Source: Leptasterias polaris (lineage: Eukaryota > Echinodermata > Asteroidea > Forcipulatida > Asteriidae). Taken from it: a DNA stretch of 64,000 bases. The stretch lies in assembly GCA_037783415.1 (NCBI GenBank), contig JAZGTN010000007.1:4733501-4797500 (forward strand), written 5' to 3'. Positions within the stretch are counted from its first letter, which is position 1; each line of letters opens with the position of its first letter. The notes under the pieces are model-generated. The model searched no databases. It worked only from the letters and a program-made list of their open reading frames with translations, and was not told the DNA's origin. The position numbers and the translations under genes are program-made. Below are positions 12,445 to 23,950 of the stretch, in pieces.

Positions 12445-13333
12445 CAACGCAGATTCGAGGTGAGCTTATGCTAAACTGCCACTTTTGTTCTCAACTTCTA
12501 CAGGGTTCTGAATGTTTTAAATTGAAGGGATTTTTAAATGGGAATCAATGTGTTGAATTGGTTATAAAAAGAAGTGGTTTACACGTATGCTGAGGCATGG
12601 TTCTTGATAATTTTACCTCAACTTCGTCTTGGTAAAATTATCAAGAAATATAGCCCTTAGCGAGTTTAAACCACTGTCTTAAAACCTCTCAACACTCTTT
12701 GATTTCCTTACTGTTAAATCACACACATTTAATGCAAAGTGCTGCCTATGGGTTCAGAGTTCTGGTCTTGACACTTGTGTCCTTGACCGAGAGACAAGTT
12801 ATTATGAATTCTTTCTTTGGATGGAATGTAAAGCTGTAGGTCCCGTGTACACGAAAAATGTTTGTTTTCGGGGGACCCAAAGATCAATCCGAACACAAAG
12901 TTTGGAGATAATATGCCAAGTCCTTCATGAGTTATAGTTGTAATGACCTCAACATTTTACCTAGAAGTCCAAAAACAAAGGCTTGCAGGGAATCTGAAGA
13001 CCATTCCACACACTAAATTTGGAGTTGATATTTTTGGTAGAGTATCTTTTGTTTTAGTCATAGTGACATTGACATTTGGCCTAAGGCATATTAGGCTTCT
13101 TGGGGAACCGAAGACCAGTCCACATACTGAGGATTATTTTGAATGTTACAATCAAAATGAGAAACAGTGAATTGACAGGTACGTCAAATGGCTGAGACAG
13201 TTCTCTTGAAGATTGGTGGTGGTATGAACTTGATTATCAGTGGGTCCTCAGAATCAAACTAGTCTAGCAAAGTGCATGCAACATTTAAATAACAAAAAGC
13301 TAACATTTGTTCTTTCATTATTGAGGAACTAAC

Positions 13334-13411
13334 CTTTTTACTGGAGAGTGCATCTCCTTTCTTGGACATCTACTTGTTGACAGGTAGATGTCTTCGGAGA
13401 TAGTAAGCCTA
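13334..13411 (-). other. exon-like cassette B (right arm)
   Basis: On the minus strand it is flanked by GTGTTGCAG and GTTAGT. It reads LTISEDIYLSTSRCPRKEMH then SPVK in one frame. It is an extra copy within the duplicated part of the right arm. Confidence 0.4.
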
Positions 13412-13810
13412 CTGCAACACAAACAAAAGGAATATTTTGCAACATTAGTGATTAATTAAATACAATATCCATGATAAACAGACATACAATCAGGATTATT
13501 TTGATTGATGTTTTAAAAGTGGCTGTGACAGGGAGGCTGGTCCTCTACTGAAAGGGGAAACGGCAATTTGAGACCTTAACAAATAATCATTCACAGTATG
13601 ACGACATTATCTCAGAAGAACTTAATTTCGTCCTCAGCTCAAACAAACAGTGGGTGGTTTACTTTGTTGAAGAGATATGTAATAATAGGTCAACATTTTA
13701 AAAAGTTAGTAAAAAATAATGTGATGACCTCATCAGGATGTCACTTTTACTTTAAGCAGTCAATGTCATTGTCTAACAATCGACTAAGTTGAAAAGCATA
13801 TGGTTCGAAT

Positions 13811-13940
13811 GATGGAGTGTCATGGCCGAGCAGTCTAGGTCACCGGACCTAAGCAGCAGAGTGTGGGTTCGATACCCGGCCATGCACTTGTGCCCCTGAG
13901 CAAGGCACTAAACCATACATATTGCTTCTAATGTTACGAT
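13811..13940 (+). repeat. tRNA-derived SINE (family B)
   Basis: It starts gtcatggccgagcagtctag (A-box region of a Ser/Leu-type tRNA) and has a B box GGGTTCGATACCC, then the family hallmark 'cttgtgcccctgagcaagg'. Confidence 0.65.
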
Positions 13941-14097
13941 GACTTGTAATGTTACGATGACTGGAGGATATACAAACGTTCATAATAGACCGTGCAAGTC
14001 TCGCGAGTATTCAAAGACTGGGACCAGTTAAAGGGCGCGAGTTTGTTTCCTGCAAGCATTAAAGCAATGTACGTAGCGTGGGACCAGAGTAGTCCTA

Positions 14098-14265
14098 AAG
14101 CGCACCATACTCAAGCTGTGGTGTTTCTGGTCAGCAGAGTATGGGTTCAGAGTTCTGGTCTTGACACTTGTGTCCTTGAGTGAGAGTCCAAGCTATTATT
14201 GTTTCTTTCTTCGGATGGGATGTAAAGCTGTAGGTCCCGTGTGTTTTGCAATAAGCGTCCAACTA
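14098..14265 (+). repeat. SINE family B copy
   Basis: It contains tcaagctgtggtgtttctgg, the B-box remnant gggttcagagt, gacacttgtgtccttgag and cttcggatgggatgtaaagc. A related fragment occurs at about 12760-12850, and the mirrored fragments lie at about 4900-4985 and 6105-6235. Confidence 0.55.
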
Positions 14266-15106
14266 CACGGAAAATTATTGTTTTCGGGGGACCCAAAGAC
14301 CAATCCACACACAAAGTTTGGAGATAATATGCCAAGTCCTTCATGAGTTATAGTTGTAATGACCCCAACATTTTACCTAGAAGTCCAAACACAAAGGCTT
14401 ACAGGGAATCTGAAGACCAATCCACACACAAAGTTTGGAGATAATATGCCAAGTCCTTCATGAGTTATAGTTGTAATGACCCCAACATTTTACCTAGAAG
14501 TCCAAACACAAAGGCTTGCAGGGAATCTGAAGACCATTCCACACACTAAATTGGAGTTGATATTTTTTGTTGAGTGTCTTTTGTTTTAGTCATAGTGACA
14601 TTGACATTTGGCCTATGGTCTAAAGGCATATTAGGCTTCTTGGGGAACCGAAGACCAGTCCACATACTGAGGATTATTTTGATTGCTACAATCAAAGTAA
14701 GGAACAGTGATTTGAGAGGAATGTCAAATGCCTAAAGCAGTCCTGAGGATTGGTGTTGGCAGCGAGTCCTCAGAATCAAACTAATCAACTAAAAATACTT
14801 TGTTTTTGCTGGGGATTTTGTATAAACTTTCACTAAAAAAATAAACCCAACGTTGATAATAGCAACAACAACAAAAAACAATTAAAGGAACTTTTGCATA
14901 TCAGGACTATTTTGATTGTTACAATCAAAATGAGAAACAGTGAATTGACAGGTACGTCAAATGGCTGAGACAGTTCTCTTGAAGATTGGTGGTGGTATGA
15001 ACTTGATTATCAGTGGGTCCTCAGAATCAAACTAGTCTAGCAAAGTGCATGCAACATTTAAATAACAAAAAGCTAACATTTGTTCTTTCATTATTGGGGA
15101 ACTTAC

Positions 15107-15182
15107 CTTTTTACTGGAGAGTGCATCTCCTCTCTTGGACATCTACTTGTTGACAGGTAGATGTCTTCGGAGATAGTAAGCC
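15107..15182 (-). other. exon-like cassette A (right arm)
   Basis: This is the mirror of the cassette at 3597-3671, with donor GTAAGT on the minus strand. It is open in the frame where the left copy has a stop. Confidence 0.4.
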
Positions 15183-15935
15183 TTGTGATGAATACAATGT
15201 GAAATCTTAGATTTATACTGCAAAATAGTTCCTTTATTTCGTCCAGGGTAATTCTACATGTCACAATTTTCTTAAAATTGACCTACACCCATTTTTGACG
15301 AAACTTACCAAAGAACGAAGTCACTGGTTATGCTGCTGCCCACAATATGTAACAATATCGTCGCGAATGAGCGACAATCAATGCTGCAAACACAGAACAC
15401 TGCTATATCACATGACTGGTATAGTCTTTATTAAACAAGTCGTTTTGTATGTTATCGTGAATTTCGCCAACAGAGGGTGTATGTTTCTATTAATGTGAAA
15501 GCATTAAGAAAGCGCCCTCTAACGTTTTTTGGTTCTTGCATGTATTGTAGTATTAAAAAAAGCGAGATAGCAAAGACTAGCATCCAAATTCATTGGGAAA
15601 CGTTGGGAAAACGTGCATCTGCGCGCGCTCGTTGTGTAAAACGAAAATCTGTAAAGCTAGGGTTTTAGAAAAAATCTTTAAAACGAACATGGAAAAAATA
15701 GTAATGAACCACAATGACCCATGTATGTGTTGATGTACAAGCAGTATTGGACTCAGCGAGCGTGTCTAGTGTGAACGATATTGTGCGCCTTTTACGGCGG
15801 TGCGCCCTATCTGTTAACCCTTGAATCTTATTTGGTATTTTGAGGCACTGCGCCTTATGCGCCGAGCGACTTATCTGCAGGAAATTACAGTATACATAGA
15901 CCTTATGGTAAGGCCTTATAATAAAATACATCACA

Positions 15936-16526
15936 CAGGGTTCTTCCTAGTTTTTTTCTTCCCAGTACAGTCAAGTCAATTTCCTTTCGATCGTGCACGG
16001 AGTGGTTACACACGTGCGCATTACAGCTGTGCCTGGAATGTAGGCCCTCAGTGCGCGCACGCCTTTACCGCCATGGGAAAACAAGTTACAGCATCTATAG
16101 CATGGTGCTTACTCTGCAGTTCATTTCCGTTGTATTAAACGCTGTAGAATAGGGTTCGCAACATGATGAAACTGGTATCATGTTATTCCAAGCGTAAAGC
16201 TATAATCAGCGTGACTGGAAACCATTGCAAAATCAATGCGGGTTTCGTGCGTTGGATATACATCGTACAGGTGGGAGGAATGCTCGATCCTGGATCATTA
16301 AAATAGACTCAAACCAAAGAAGTAGGCTACTCGAAACTTTGGATAAAACTGTTTACTGGTAAATAATTTGTTTTACACGTTGTTCAAAATATTTTGAAGG
16401 AAATGGGCCCCCCAAAAAAGGGAAATGTGTGGTGGTCGGAAAAAGAAAAAATTCTGCGAGTGCCGGTCGGGGAATCATGAGTGCCGGTCGGGTTTTCCGG
16501 CACCGACCACTGTGGGCAGAACCCTG
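15936..16526. mobile_element. non-autonomous hAT-like element, right arm only
   Basis: The 591-bp insert has ends cagggttct and agaaccctg. It is flanked by atcaca on both sides (15930-15935 and 16527-16532). The left arm at about 2830-2850 has the same site without the insert, proving the boundaries. No transposase frame is visible. Confidence 0.75.
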
Positions 16527-17894
16527 ATCACAGTTGAAAAAAACTATCCAATCCAGGTCTTTTAAAAGATCCACAGTTACCTTGTCTTGCATGCAGTTGT
16601 TTCACTATCTTGAGTTGAGTGTTTCAGTCCCTCTTGTTGTAAGGATGACATTAATGCTGTAGGTTGGAACTGTAGTTTCAGTTGCAATTGTCTGTTGATC
16701 ACACAATAAAAATTCATTCTTGTATCAGTTAATTTGTAAAGCCAACATTTGATTGCTTGTACATAATGGTCAAATTCAATGATATTCAAGAACAATAGAC
16801 CGGTGAAATTTGTAAACCTAAAATCTGTTTGGAATGTAGTGATGCTTCTAAAACATTATGTTTGAATCCATTCTTCTTAACTTGCCTTGCAAGGCACAAG
16901 AATCAAAGAATCTGTATGCATCGAACCCAACTCCAACCCCAACGATGTGAGTAATAAGCTGTTGTCTCTTAAATATGTATGAGCACAGATTTCTTTTGAT
17001 TTCACTTTATACAACATTGACAAAATGGAAATGATAGAAGTGTGAATAGTTTTGGCTTTAACATGTGCATAAAATGAAACCAATCATTCATTCATTTGTT
17101 CATTCACTACTGTGATGACTTGATGAGTTGTGCCTGTCTGACTCTATCAGGCAAAGTGTTAAAGAGAGATGGACTGCTTAGAACAGTGTCCAGCCTCAAT
17201 GGGAGATTTCAATGTCATGTTGGGGCAACCTTATGAAACCAAACAGATGTAAATTGCAGTGTTTCTTAACATCTAAATAATTTGAATGAAATGATATCAA
17301 ATTGTACTGCTGTTTTTTACAACTACATCATTTGAATAAATATAGGCCTTATTAGTAGCATTATCTACCAGATTCTATCAGATTAAAGGATGTAGCGATG
17401 GGCAGCCAGCCCACTTAGCCTGATAGCAGTTGACCACTTAATGGAAAGACCTGGGTCCAATTTCATGGCTCTGCTTGCAGTGAAATTCTGCACTTGCAGT
17501 GCCCTGTAAAGCATACAATTCTATGGGCCATAAGCGCAGAATTCTTGGACACCCAAATTACAGGCTTAAAGATATAGCATCACAAACTTGTAAATCTACA
17601 GAAGAGCCACACAAACAAAACAGTATTGCACTTTCAAACCCACCACCCTCTATTTCATTTATTAAGTCTGGTTGTGAAGCCAAGGACTTTCAAAAAAGCA
17701 AACTTAATTACTATACTAGCCAAGAACGTTACCCATGGAGAGAAGACAATGAAGGAAGTTTGCGTTTTAGTTGTGGGAGGAAACCCCAGAGAATTATTCC
17801 AGGGAAAAACCCACGCAATCAGGCAGGAACTGAAAACCCAATCCACATGGTGGGATTCGAACCGGGGTCCCAGAGTTGCCCGGCATCCATTTTG

Positions 17895-18046
17895 TTGATC
17901 GGTTGATTTCAACAGGGGGCGCCCTGCGCTAGGGCATGCTGGGATAGGCAGGGGAACATCTCCCATGCCCTAGCACGCGAAAGGGTCCCTTGCCTATTCC
18001 ATAATGCCCTAGCGAAGGGCGCTCCCTGTTGAAATCAACCTATCAA
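17895..18046. mobile_element. palindromic MITE at the palindrome edge
   Basis: The 152-bp inverted repeat has arms ttgatcggttgatttcaaca and its mirrored partner ttgataggttgatttcaaca, extending about 62 bases inward with few mismatches. The flanks are themselves inverted (ggcatccatt and aatggatgcc), and the element sits exactly where the right palindrome arm ends. Confidence 0.75.
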
Positions 18047-18066
18047 CATAATGGATGCCGGGCAGT

Positions 18067-18154
18067 TAGACCCAGTAACTGGGGCGCTGTACTCCTTTTT
18101 TCGAAATTTTGACATCATCGGTCAAGGAGTACAGCGCCCCAGTTACTGGGTCTA
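18067..18154. mobile_element. 88-bp MITE with 31-bp perfect TIR and 9-bp TSD
   Basis: The stretch 18067-18097 (starting tagacccagtaactggggcg) and 18124-18154 are exact reverse complements. The 9-bp direct duplication ccgggcagt flanks them (18058-18066 and 18155-18163). A 9-bp target duplication suggests a Mutator-like origin. Confidence 0.85.
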
Positions 18155-18163
18155 CCGGGCAGT

Positions 18164-20220
18164 CAAATCGGTGGCAGTATTAATTAAGTGTAACGCCTCA
18201 GAATTTCTTCAAAATTACACCAAAACGAGGTTGCACAATGACGTTTTAATGTGCTTTTTACAAATCGGATACAATGAGTGACAACTGGGGAAAAAAACTC
18301 GGCATAAAAACGTGAGTTTATATTCGAAAAATTATCCCACCTCCTGGAGGTACACATGGGCGTAGGGCCAAGGATCGGAGGAAGTCCAGAGTAATTGGCA
18401 CTATAAATGGGGCTACAATCCGCATTGCTTGACACCACACGCAATCAAAACAATATCTCTAATTGATGAGAAACAGAAACATTTCAGCCAACTGAAAATA
18501 AAGTCCTTCCTTCTTCACTGTTAATGTTACAAAATAACTTACCTTTCTATTTGGACCACAGTTTCACAATCACAAACGAGAAGAAAGTCGTTCAACTTGT
18601 AAAAACATGCGCGAGTGAACTTTTTTACCTGCTAGATAAAGGGCGCCCTCATTAGGCATTACTTAGTTAGTTTAGTCACATTTAATTTATGCAAATTTTT
18701 GTCAATAAAAATTCAGAAAGTTTTGAGACCGTCCAGGCAGTGCGCAGCGTTCGGAAAAGTGCTTCCTTTCATTTGTAGCGTATGCACGGCAGTGGCAGTT
18801 TTGCATATATAATGAGCTTGGAGGGCACATTTTCAAAAAATCATATTGTGAAAATCCAGCCATGTAAAAATATAAAAACGTAATATTATGAACGAGGGAT
18901 GCTTCATTGTAATAACAAAAATCATGGAAGAATTTTTAATTGTTCAGAAATGAGAAATATCGGACGATAAAAATTATCATCGTTGTACAAAAATAACGGT
19001 TTCCGAAAAAGTCCCTTTTCTAGCATTTAACGAAATTGTGCAGAAAAACCTGAATCATGGGTGTATAGGTACATTATTAATCTACTCATACGCTATAGTC
19101 GTTTTTACTGAAGCCACTCGAAACAGTCAGGGGCACCCTAAGTATCCGTCGCCGTCAGCGTTAACATTCTCGGTAGAAAAATCCGCCATTACTCGTTGGT
19201 CTACTGGGAGCCCGAATGTGATTGGTCAGAATGTGCAGCAAGCGTGCCAACTGACTAATCAGCTACTACGTAACAAAACGCAAGGCAACCATGGTTTGGC
19301 ACGATTCCCTGCTCCGGTCATGCAATCTACGAGGGCTTGTGTTGACAAGAAACCGGTGCCCGACTATTATTCGTTAGTATGGTGTTTGGCCGGGTTTAGC
19401 ATCAGTTATTTGGAAGGATCTGTATCTTTATACGTCGCAGAAACCAAAACTGGCATAAACGCAACGGGTAAATTGCTAGTTTAGGCCTAAATAATGATGG
19501 CCTTCCAATCCAATGCTATGGATACAAATATATTTGACAGTTTTAAAAATGAAATCTTTCTTTGTTTTGTTTTGTCTTTCAAAACTCATATTATTTGTTC
19601 TCTTTTACTTTTCCAATGAAAGTTCAATTCCTGACCCTCATCCTGCCCCCCATCTATTTACTGTGAAATCTAACTTAAAAGCTGGGAATTCTGGTCAGCT
19701 CCAAATAAAATATATTTAATTACATGTATTAAACCAAGAATAAACACAAGAATAAACCAAATGACAATTGTTCTTTTTCTTTTGTTATAATTGTACAAAA
19801 CATTTATTTTAAAGTTTCTTTCAGCTGCATACATGCATGACCATGTAAATGTATAACAAAATAATGCTATTGCGTTATTGCGCACATGAAATGAGTAAAA
19901 AATGTGTGCTACATACAACATTTGGCAGACATGTTGCTTTAAATGAAAATATAATAAAAATAACACTACAGCAAGTGCCACTTTTGGTACTGTGAAACAT
20001 TTTTTAAAGTAAAATGAAAACAAAATAAGTGTTGCTCAGTGAACAAAAATACCTGAGTGATGACTGCATAAATACAAATAAATAAACAATGGGGCAAGTG
20101 CCTTCGAATAAATAAAATAAACATAAATATCAGTTTTGTTAAGTTTACAAAAATACATGATCACTGCATAAAACAAATAAATAAACACTGTGGCAAGTGC
20201 CTTGGTATAAATAAATCAGA
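18164..20220. other. intergenic, no recognised gene
   Basis: A plus-strand frame at 19038-19484 (148 codons) has no domain I recognise. The area 19140-19270 has promoter-like CCAAT elements (gattggtcag, gactaatcag) and tacgta. The 25 bases at 19117-19141 recur at 21937-21961. Coding status is unresolved. Confidence 0.4.
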
Positions 20221-20438
20221 TCACAGATCATTCGTTCCAACATGAAGAACTACCCATGTGGTGGTGTGGATGGTAGATGTACGACAGTGTCTCTTACATA
20301 AGAAATTCTAGCACCCGGCAGAGTTGTTACACTATAGGAATAAACCAGTCACTGTTCATGTTCTCTGGTAGATATCTTGTGAGGGAGTCTCCAACTATCT
20401 TTACTTTAAACCATGGTAGGTCCGTCAGAGAGCTGGGC
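20221..20438 (-). pseudogene. SGNH/GDSL-hydrolase-like gene relic
   Basis: On the minus strand a TTACAG acceptor is followed by an ORF containing KIVGDSLTRYLPENM (a GDSL block I with the nucleophile Ser). A stop follows, then a shifted frame with PGARISYVRDTVVHLP, then a third frame with VVLHVGTNDL (GTND is the block III motif), then TGA. The order and spacing fit one SGNH-type fold broken by at least two frameshifts. Such domains occur in animal multigene families and in some retroelements, and I cannot tell which is the source. Confidence 0.5.
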
Positions 20439-22550
20439 CTGTAATTGAAAGTTAGAATACAAAGATTTAAAAACTACTCCCAAATTTTAAGAAGTTATAA
20501 ATAATAAACAAAGCATACAAAATAAAGTGGAGAGAGAAAAAAGGTGTTCAAGTACATAGAATGACCGAATCAAAACATCATAAGTGATAAAATAGGGTAA
20601 TATGATGTATCAAACACAAATGTTTCGTTTTTCCATAAATTATAATCAATGTATGTAATAGGATACTATGCCCCAACCTTTATCTGTTGGAGGATATGTA
20701 CCAGGAACAAAGACACTCAAACACATATTAAATCTCCCTTATTTCTCACCATGTTGGTGGCTTGAGGAAGGTAATTCAAAACTAGGATGGACTGGTAAAC
20801 AGCAGAACAAAAGATAATCCTGACACTGTATTGATAGAGGACTATCATGTTTACACAGACTCTTCCCCCACCCTTTGTTTAGTATGCTTGACTGCTTGTG
20901 CTACCAGCAGTCTTTTTGTGATGATGTTATTTTTCCTCACCCCATGTCACACAAGCTTATAAAATGTGGTTTAAGTTAGTCTCTAAAGTCTCACTCTTCC
21001 CTTTTTCCCCACTTGGTACTACTATACGTACTAGTACTACTAGGCAACACTTATTTACGAAGGCCGCTAACAGTAAAGGCATGAGTACAGCTTCCAAAAA
21101 AGACAAACACTTTTCAGAAACGGTTTACACAGACAGAGGACTGACGTGGACTACAATATTGGTACCAATAAATTGCCATCCCCCAGTGACATATTTTCGT
21201 CGGTGTGAAATTTATCTCATGACATGTTTGACAAAAGCCTAACGTATGTTAAAGACTTAACTATAATTTACTGTCTGAAATATTAACATGATGAAAAAAC
21301 AGTATTATGAATGTGAAAAAAGTATTAACCAATTGATAAAATTGGAACTCATTTATTCATTATTTTCTCAACATCGTGCCAACAGATATTTAATATATTT
21401 TAAGGTAATTAAAAAAATATATTCTGAGGTTTTGCATTGTCAGCAGTATTAATTAAGCCACAATTCACAAAGTCTCAACAATAACACTACAGTAACACCA
21501 AGCATGACCTGATGACAAGGAAGTCATCAATGTACCCCTGCAGTTGTAGTGTACTGTAAAGAAAATATTAATGATTCCATGTTCCCATCCTGCATCAAAC
21601 CACCATGTGTTTTAAAAGTTCATGTTGCTGTTAAAAAGTACTGTTTAGTGTTTATTTTCATGACAAAATTTCATCATTTTTGTCACGAAGATCATCAAAA
21701 AACATGACAAAATAAATGGCGTCGTAAGAACAAGTAAAAAACACAAGGCCTTTTTCTTCCGCCATTTAATGATGACGTCACGTAAGCCAAAACGATACGG
21801 CAAAAATAACGATTTTTGCAAAAGTTTTTGCACCGAAAAAAACATTAACGGATAAACCTGCAGAAGTGTATGTGGTACGTATCGAAAGAACGATCCTTCG
21901 TTTATCAGAATATGGACTCCGTTTGTCTCAATCGTGCTCGAAACAGTCAGGGGCACCCTAAATGTAAAGCTAATCAACAAAAAGTGTGAAACTTTAATCA
22001 CATTTCAGAAGATAATTCACATGTATTTGGTACCTAAAATTGGGTAAAAATGTGTTTATTTTACGATGAAAATGTTCAAAGAAACTTACCACTCCATCTT
22101 GACCCAACACTGCCCTCCACTGCCCTCCTGTAGCCAATCTTGCAAGGTCGTCTCCGAACGCTCGCGCATTCACGCGAAATCTCGAAGGGTCCGAGACCGT
22201 CGTGCAGCTGCAAATAAAATCTGGTGTTCGGCCTCATTATCTCGAACGCTGCGCGACTGCGTCCGGCCTGCGCCTCTATCCATACGTTTTTTAACGCATG
22301 AGTTGCTAAGTCCCTCCTGGATTCCACCAGATCGTGAAAAACCTCGTTTTTATGCATCAAAAACAACCTCAGCTTACAAATTCTCACTATTAAAATTTAT
22401 ATCAAATAATAAACCACAAGGGAAACTGCAAGACTGGGTAAATTCTAAAATGATTTTTTTGTTGAATGAAGAAAAAATGACTAGTGCGAGATTTGAACGA
22501 CCTCTGGATTAACGTCCCTGCTCCCTATTTTGTCAATACCTTTGGTCAGG
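20439..22550. other. intergenic, no recognised gene
   Basis: The stretch is AT-rich. A CRE-like gatgacgtcacgtaag is present near 21770. Plus- and minus-strand frames of 118-148 codons at 21645-22001 and 22066-22512 show no recognisable domain and overlap each other's antisense, so I do not call them. Confidence 0.45.
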
Positions 22551-22742
22551 GGGGAGGATGCTGGGGGGGGGGGATGCTGGGGGGGGGGATATGCTGGGGG
22601 GTGCTGGGGGGATGCTGGGGGGGGGGGTGCTGGGGGGGATATGCTGGGGGGGGGGGGGGGGGTGCTGGGGGGGGGGTGCTGGGGGGATGCTGGGGGTGGG
22701 TGCTGGGGGGATGCTGCTGGGGGTGCCCGTGGGGGTGGGGGT
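22551..22742. repeat. G-run minisatellite (GGATGCTGGGGG)
   Basis: Tandem GATGCTGGGGG and GGTGCTGGGG units with runs of 5-14 G make up the tract. It is strongly G-quadruplex-prone on the plus strand. Glycine-rich and proline-rich frames on all strands are translations of the repeat. Confidence 0.9.
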
Positions 22743-23019
22743 GCCAGTCAGAAGCCATTCAACAGTAAACTGCCATGTATTTTTATTCATTAAATTTTTG
22801 ACCAAGAACATAAGAAAGGAATTAAAGACGCTGCTTGAATTTTGCTAAAGAACTAACAGTACACAAATCAGCACATCATTGTCGGTCAGTTCAGGAAAGT
22901 TCCAAGACTACTTTTTTCTTTTGTAAACCCAAACATTTAATTAAATTTACCTCATCAATTCTCCTTAGGGTTTATTACTTGAAGTGTCTTAGCCCACCAA
23001 TCGTACTGAAGTTCTCATT

Positions 23020-23340
23020 GGCTGGGTCATCAGCGTGTGGGTTCAAATAATCCTGGTCGTGACACTTGTGTCCTTGAGCAAGACACTTAACTAATTGCTT
23101 CTCTTCAACCGGGGGTAAATGGGTATCTGTCAGGGCCGAGATGGTTCATGTGATTGATTTAGCTTGCCGGTACACTACATTATTGGCAGCACAAGATACT
23201 CCCAAGGGAGCTGAGATAGTTTAAGGAATGGAATAAATGGCCCAGTGACCAGAGGTAATATTGTTGGAGCTCCATGAACGTCGCCGAGCGACAAATTTGA
23301 ACACTATATAAGAAGCCAATTTTATTATGATTATTAAAGC
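23020..23340 (+). repeat. SINE family B copy with internal body
   Basis: It has a decayed B box gtgtgggttcaaataatcc and the hallmark gacacttgtgtccttgagca. The central body (ctcccaagggagctgagata) and a tail near gattattaaagc follow. The same organisation occurs in reverse at 25280-25651. Confidence 0.65.
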
Positions 23341-23539
23341 TCCTATTTATTCTGTAAAAATTACAGACATGTTTGAGTACGAGTGAGACTTTATGCACAG
23401 TTAGTATAGTAAAGGACCACAAAAAGTCACAAAAAGTCACAAAAAGAAGAGTACTCAGAAATACACAACAAAATATGTTTCATATTGATATCGTTTATTG
23501 TCTGTATGATAACTGTGGACTTGGGCATGCTAGACAAGC

Positions 23540-23950
23540 CTAGTGATTTCCCATTACGTACTTCTCAGCAAGCACACTTCATAGAAGAATAGTCCCACCT
23601 GGTTAGGGGCCATTCAGCATAATCAACATTTTAAAAGCTTTAACTTTTTTTGAATTTGTTTTGACCCACCCACCCACCCACCCACCCACCCACCCCCCCA
23701 CCCCAAATTTGGGTTGTTTTTAAAAATTTATTTTGACCCACCCACCCATCACCCACCCATCACCCACCCATCACCCACCCATCACCCACCCAAAATTTTG
23801 GTTTTGCTAGGGGCAGCAGACAACCCAAATGATTTCCCATTACGTACTTCTGAGCATGCACACTTCATAGAAAAATAGTCCCACCTGGTTAGGGGCCATT
23901 CAGCAGAATCAACATTTAAAAAGCTTTAACCTTTTTTGAATTTGTTTTGA
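23540..23950. repeat. direct repeats around a CACCCA tract
   Basis: About 120 bases at 23540-23660 recur at 23828-23950 (shared gatttcccattacgtacttc and cctggttaggggccattc). Between them are two C-rich tracts of (CCCA)n and (CACCCATC)n type at 23666-23790. Confidence 0.75.

Larger units (their letters stand above)
8693..17893. repeat. right arm of giant palindrome
   Basis: This is the inverted partner of 1456-8080. It is about 2.6 kb longer because of right-only material: a minisatellite and unique sequence between 8934 and 11740, an insertion at 12266-12413, a duplicated stretch (12750-13420 against 14140-15200), and a hAT-like element at 15936-16526. Confidence 0.93.

Noticed and set aside
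1456..17893. Polinton or LTR retrotransposon explanation for the palindrome
   Set aside because: The repeats are inverted rather than direct. No polymerase, integrase, capsid, reverse transcriptase or transposase frame was found, and no target duplication is visible at the edges.
19038..19484. 148-codon plus-strand frame as a gene
   Set aside because: No recognisable domain, no homologous exon structure, and overlap with the promoter-like 25-bp repeated motif. It remains possible but unsupported.
22484..22848. Glycine- and proline-rich small proteins
   Set aside because: They are frame readings of the G-run minisatellite, present on both strands simultaneously.
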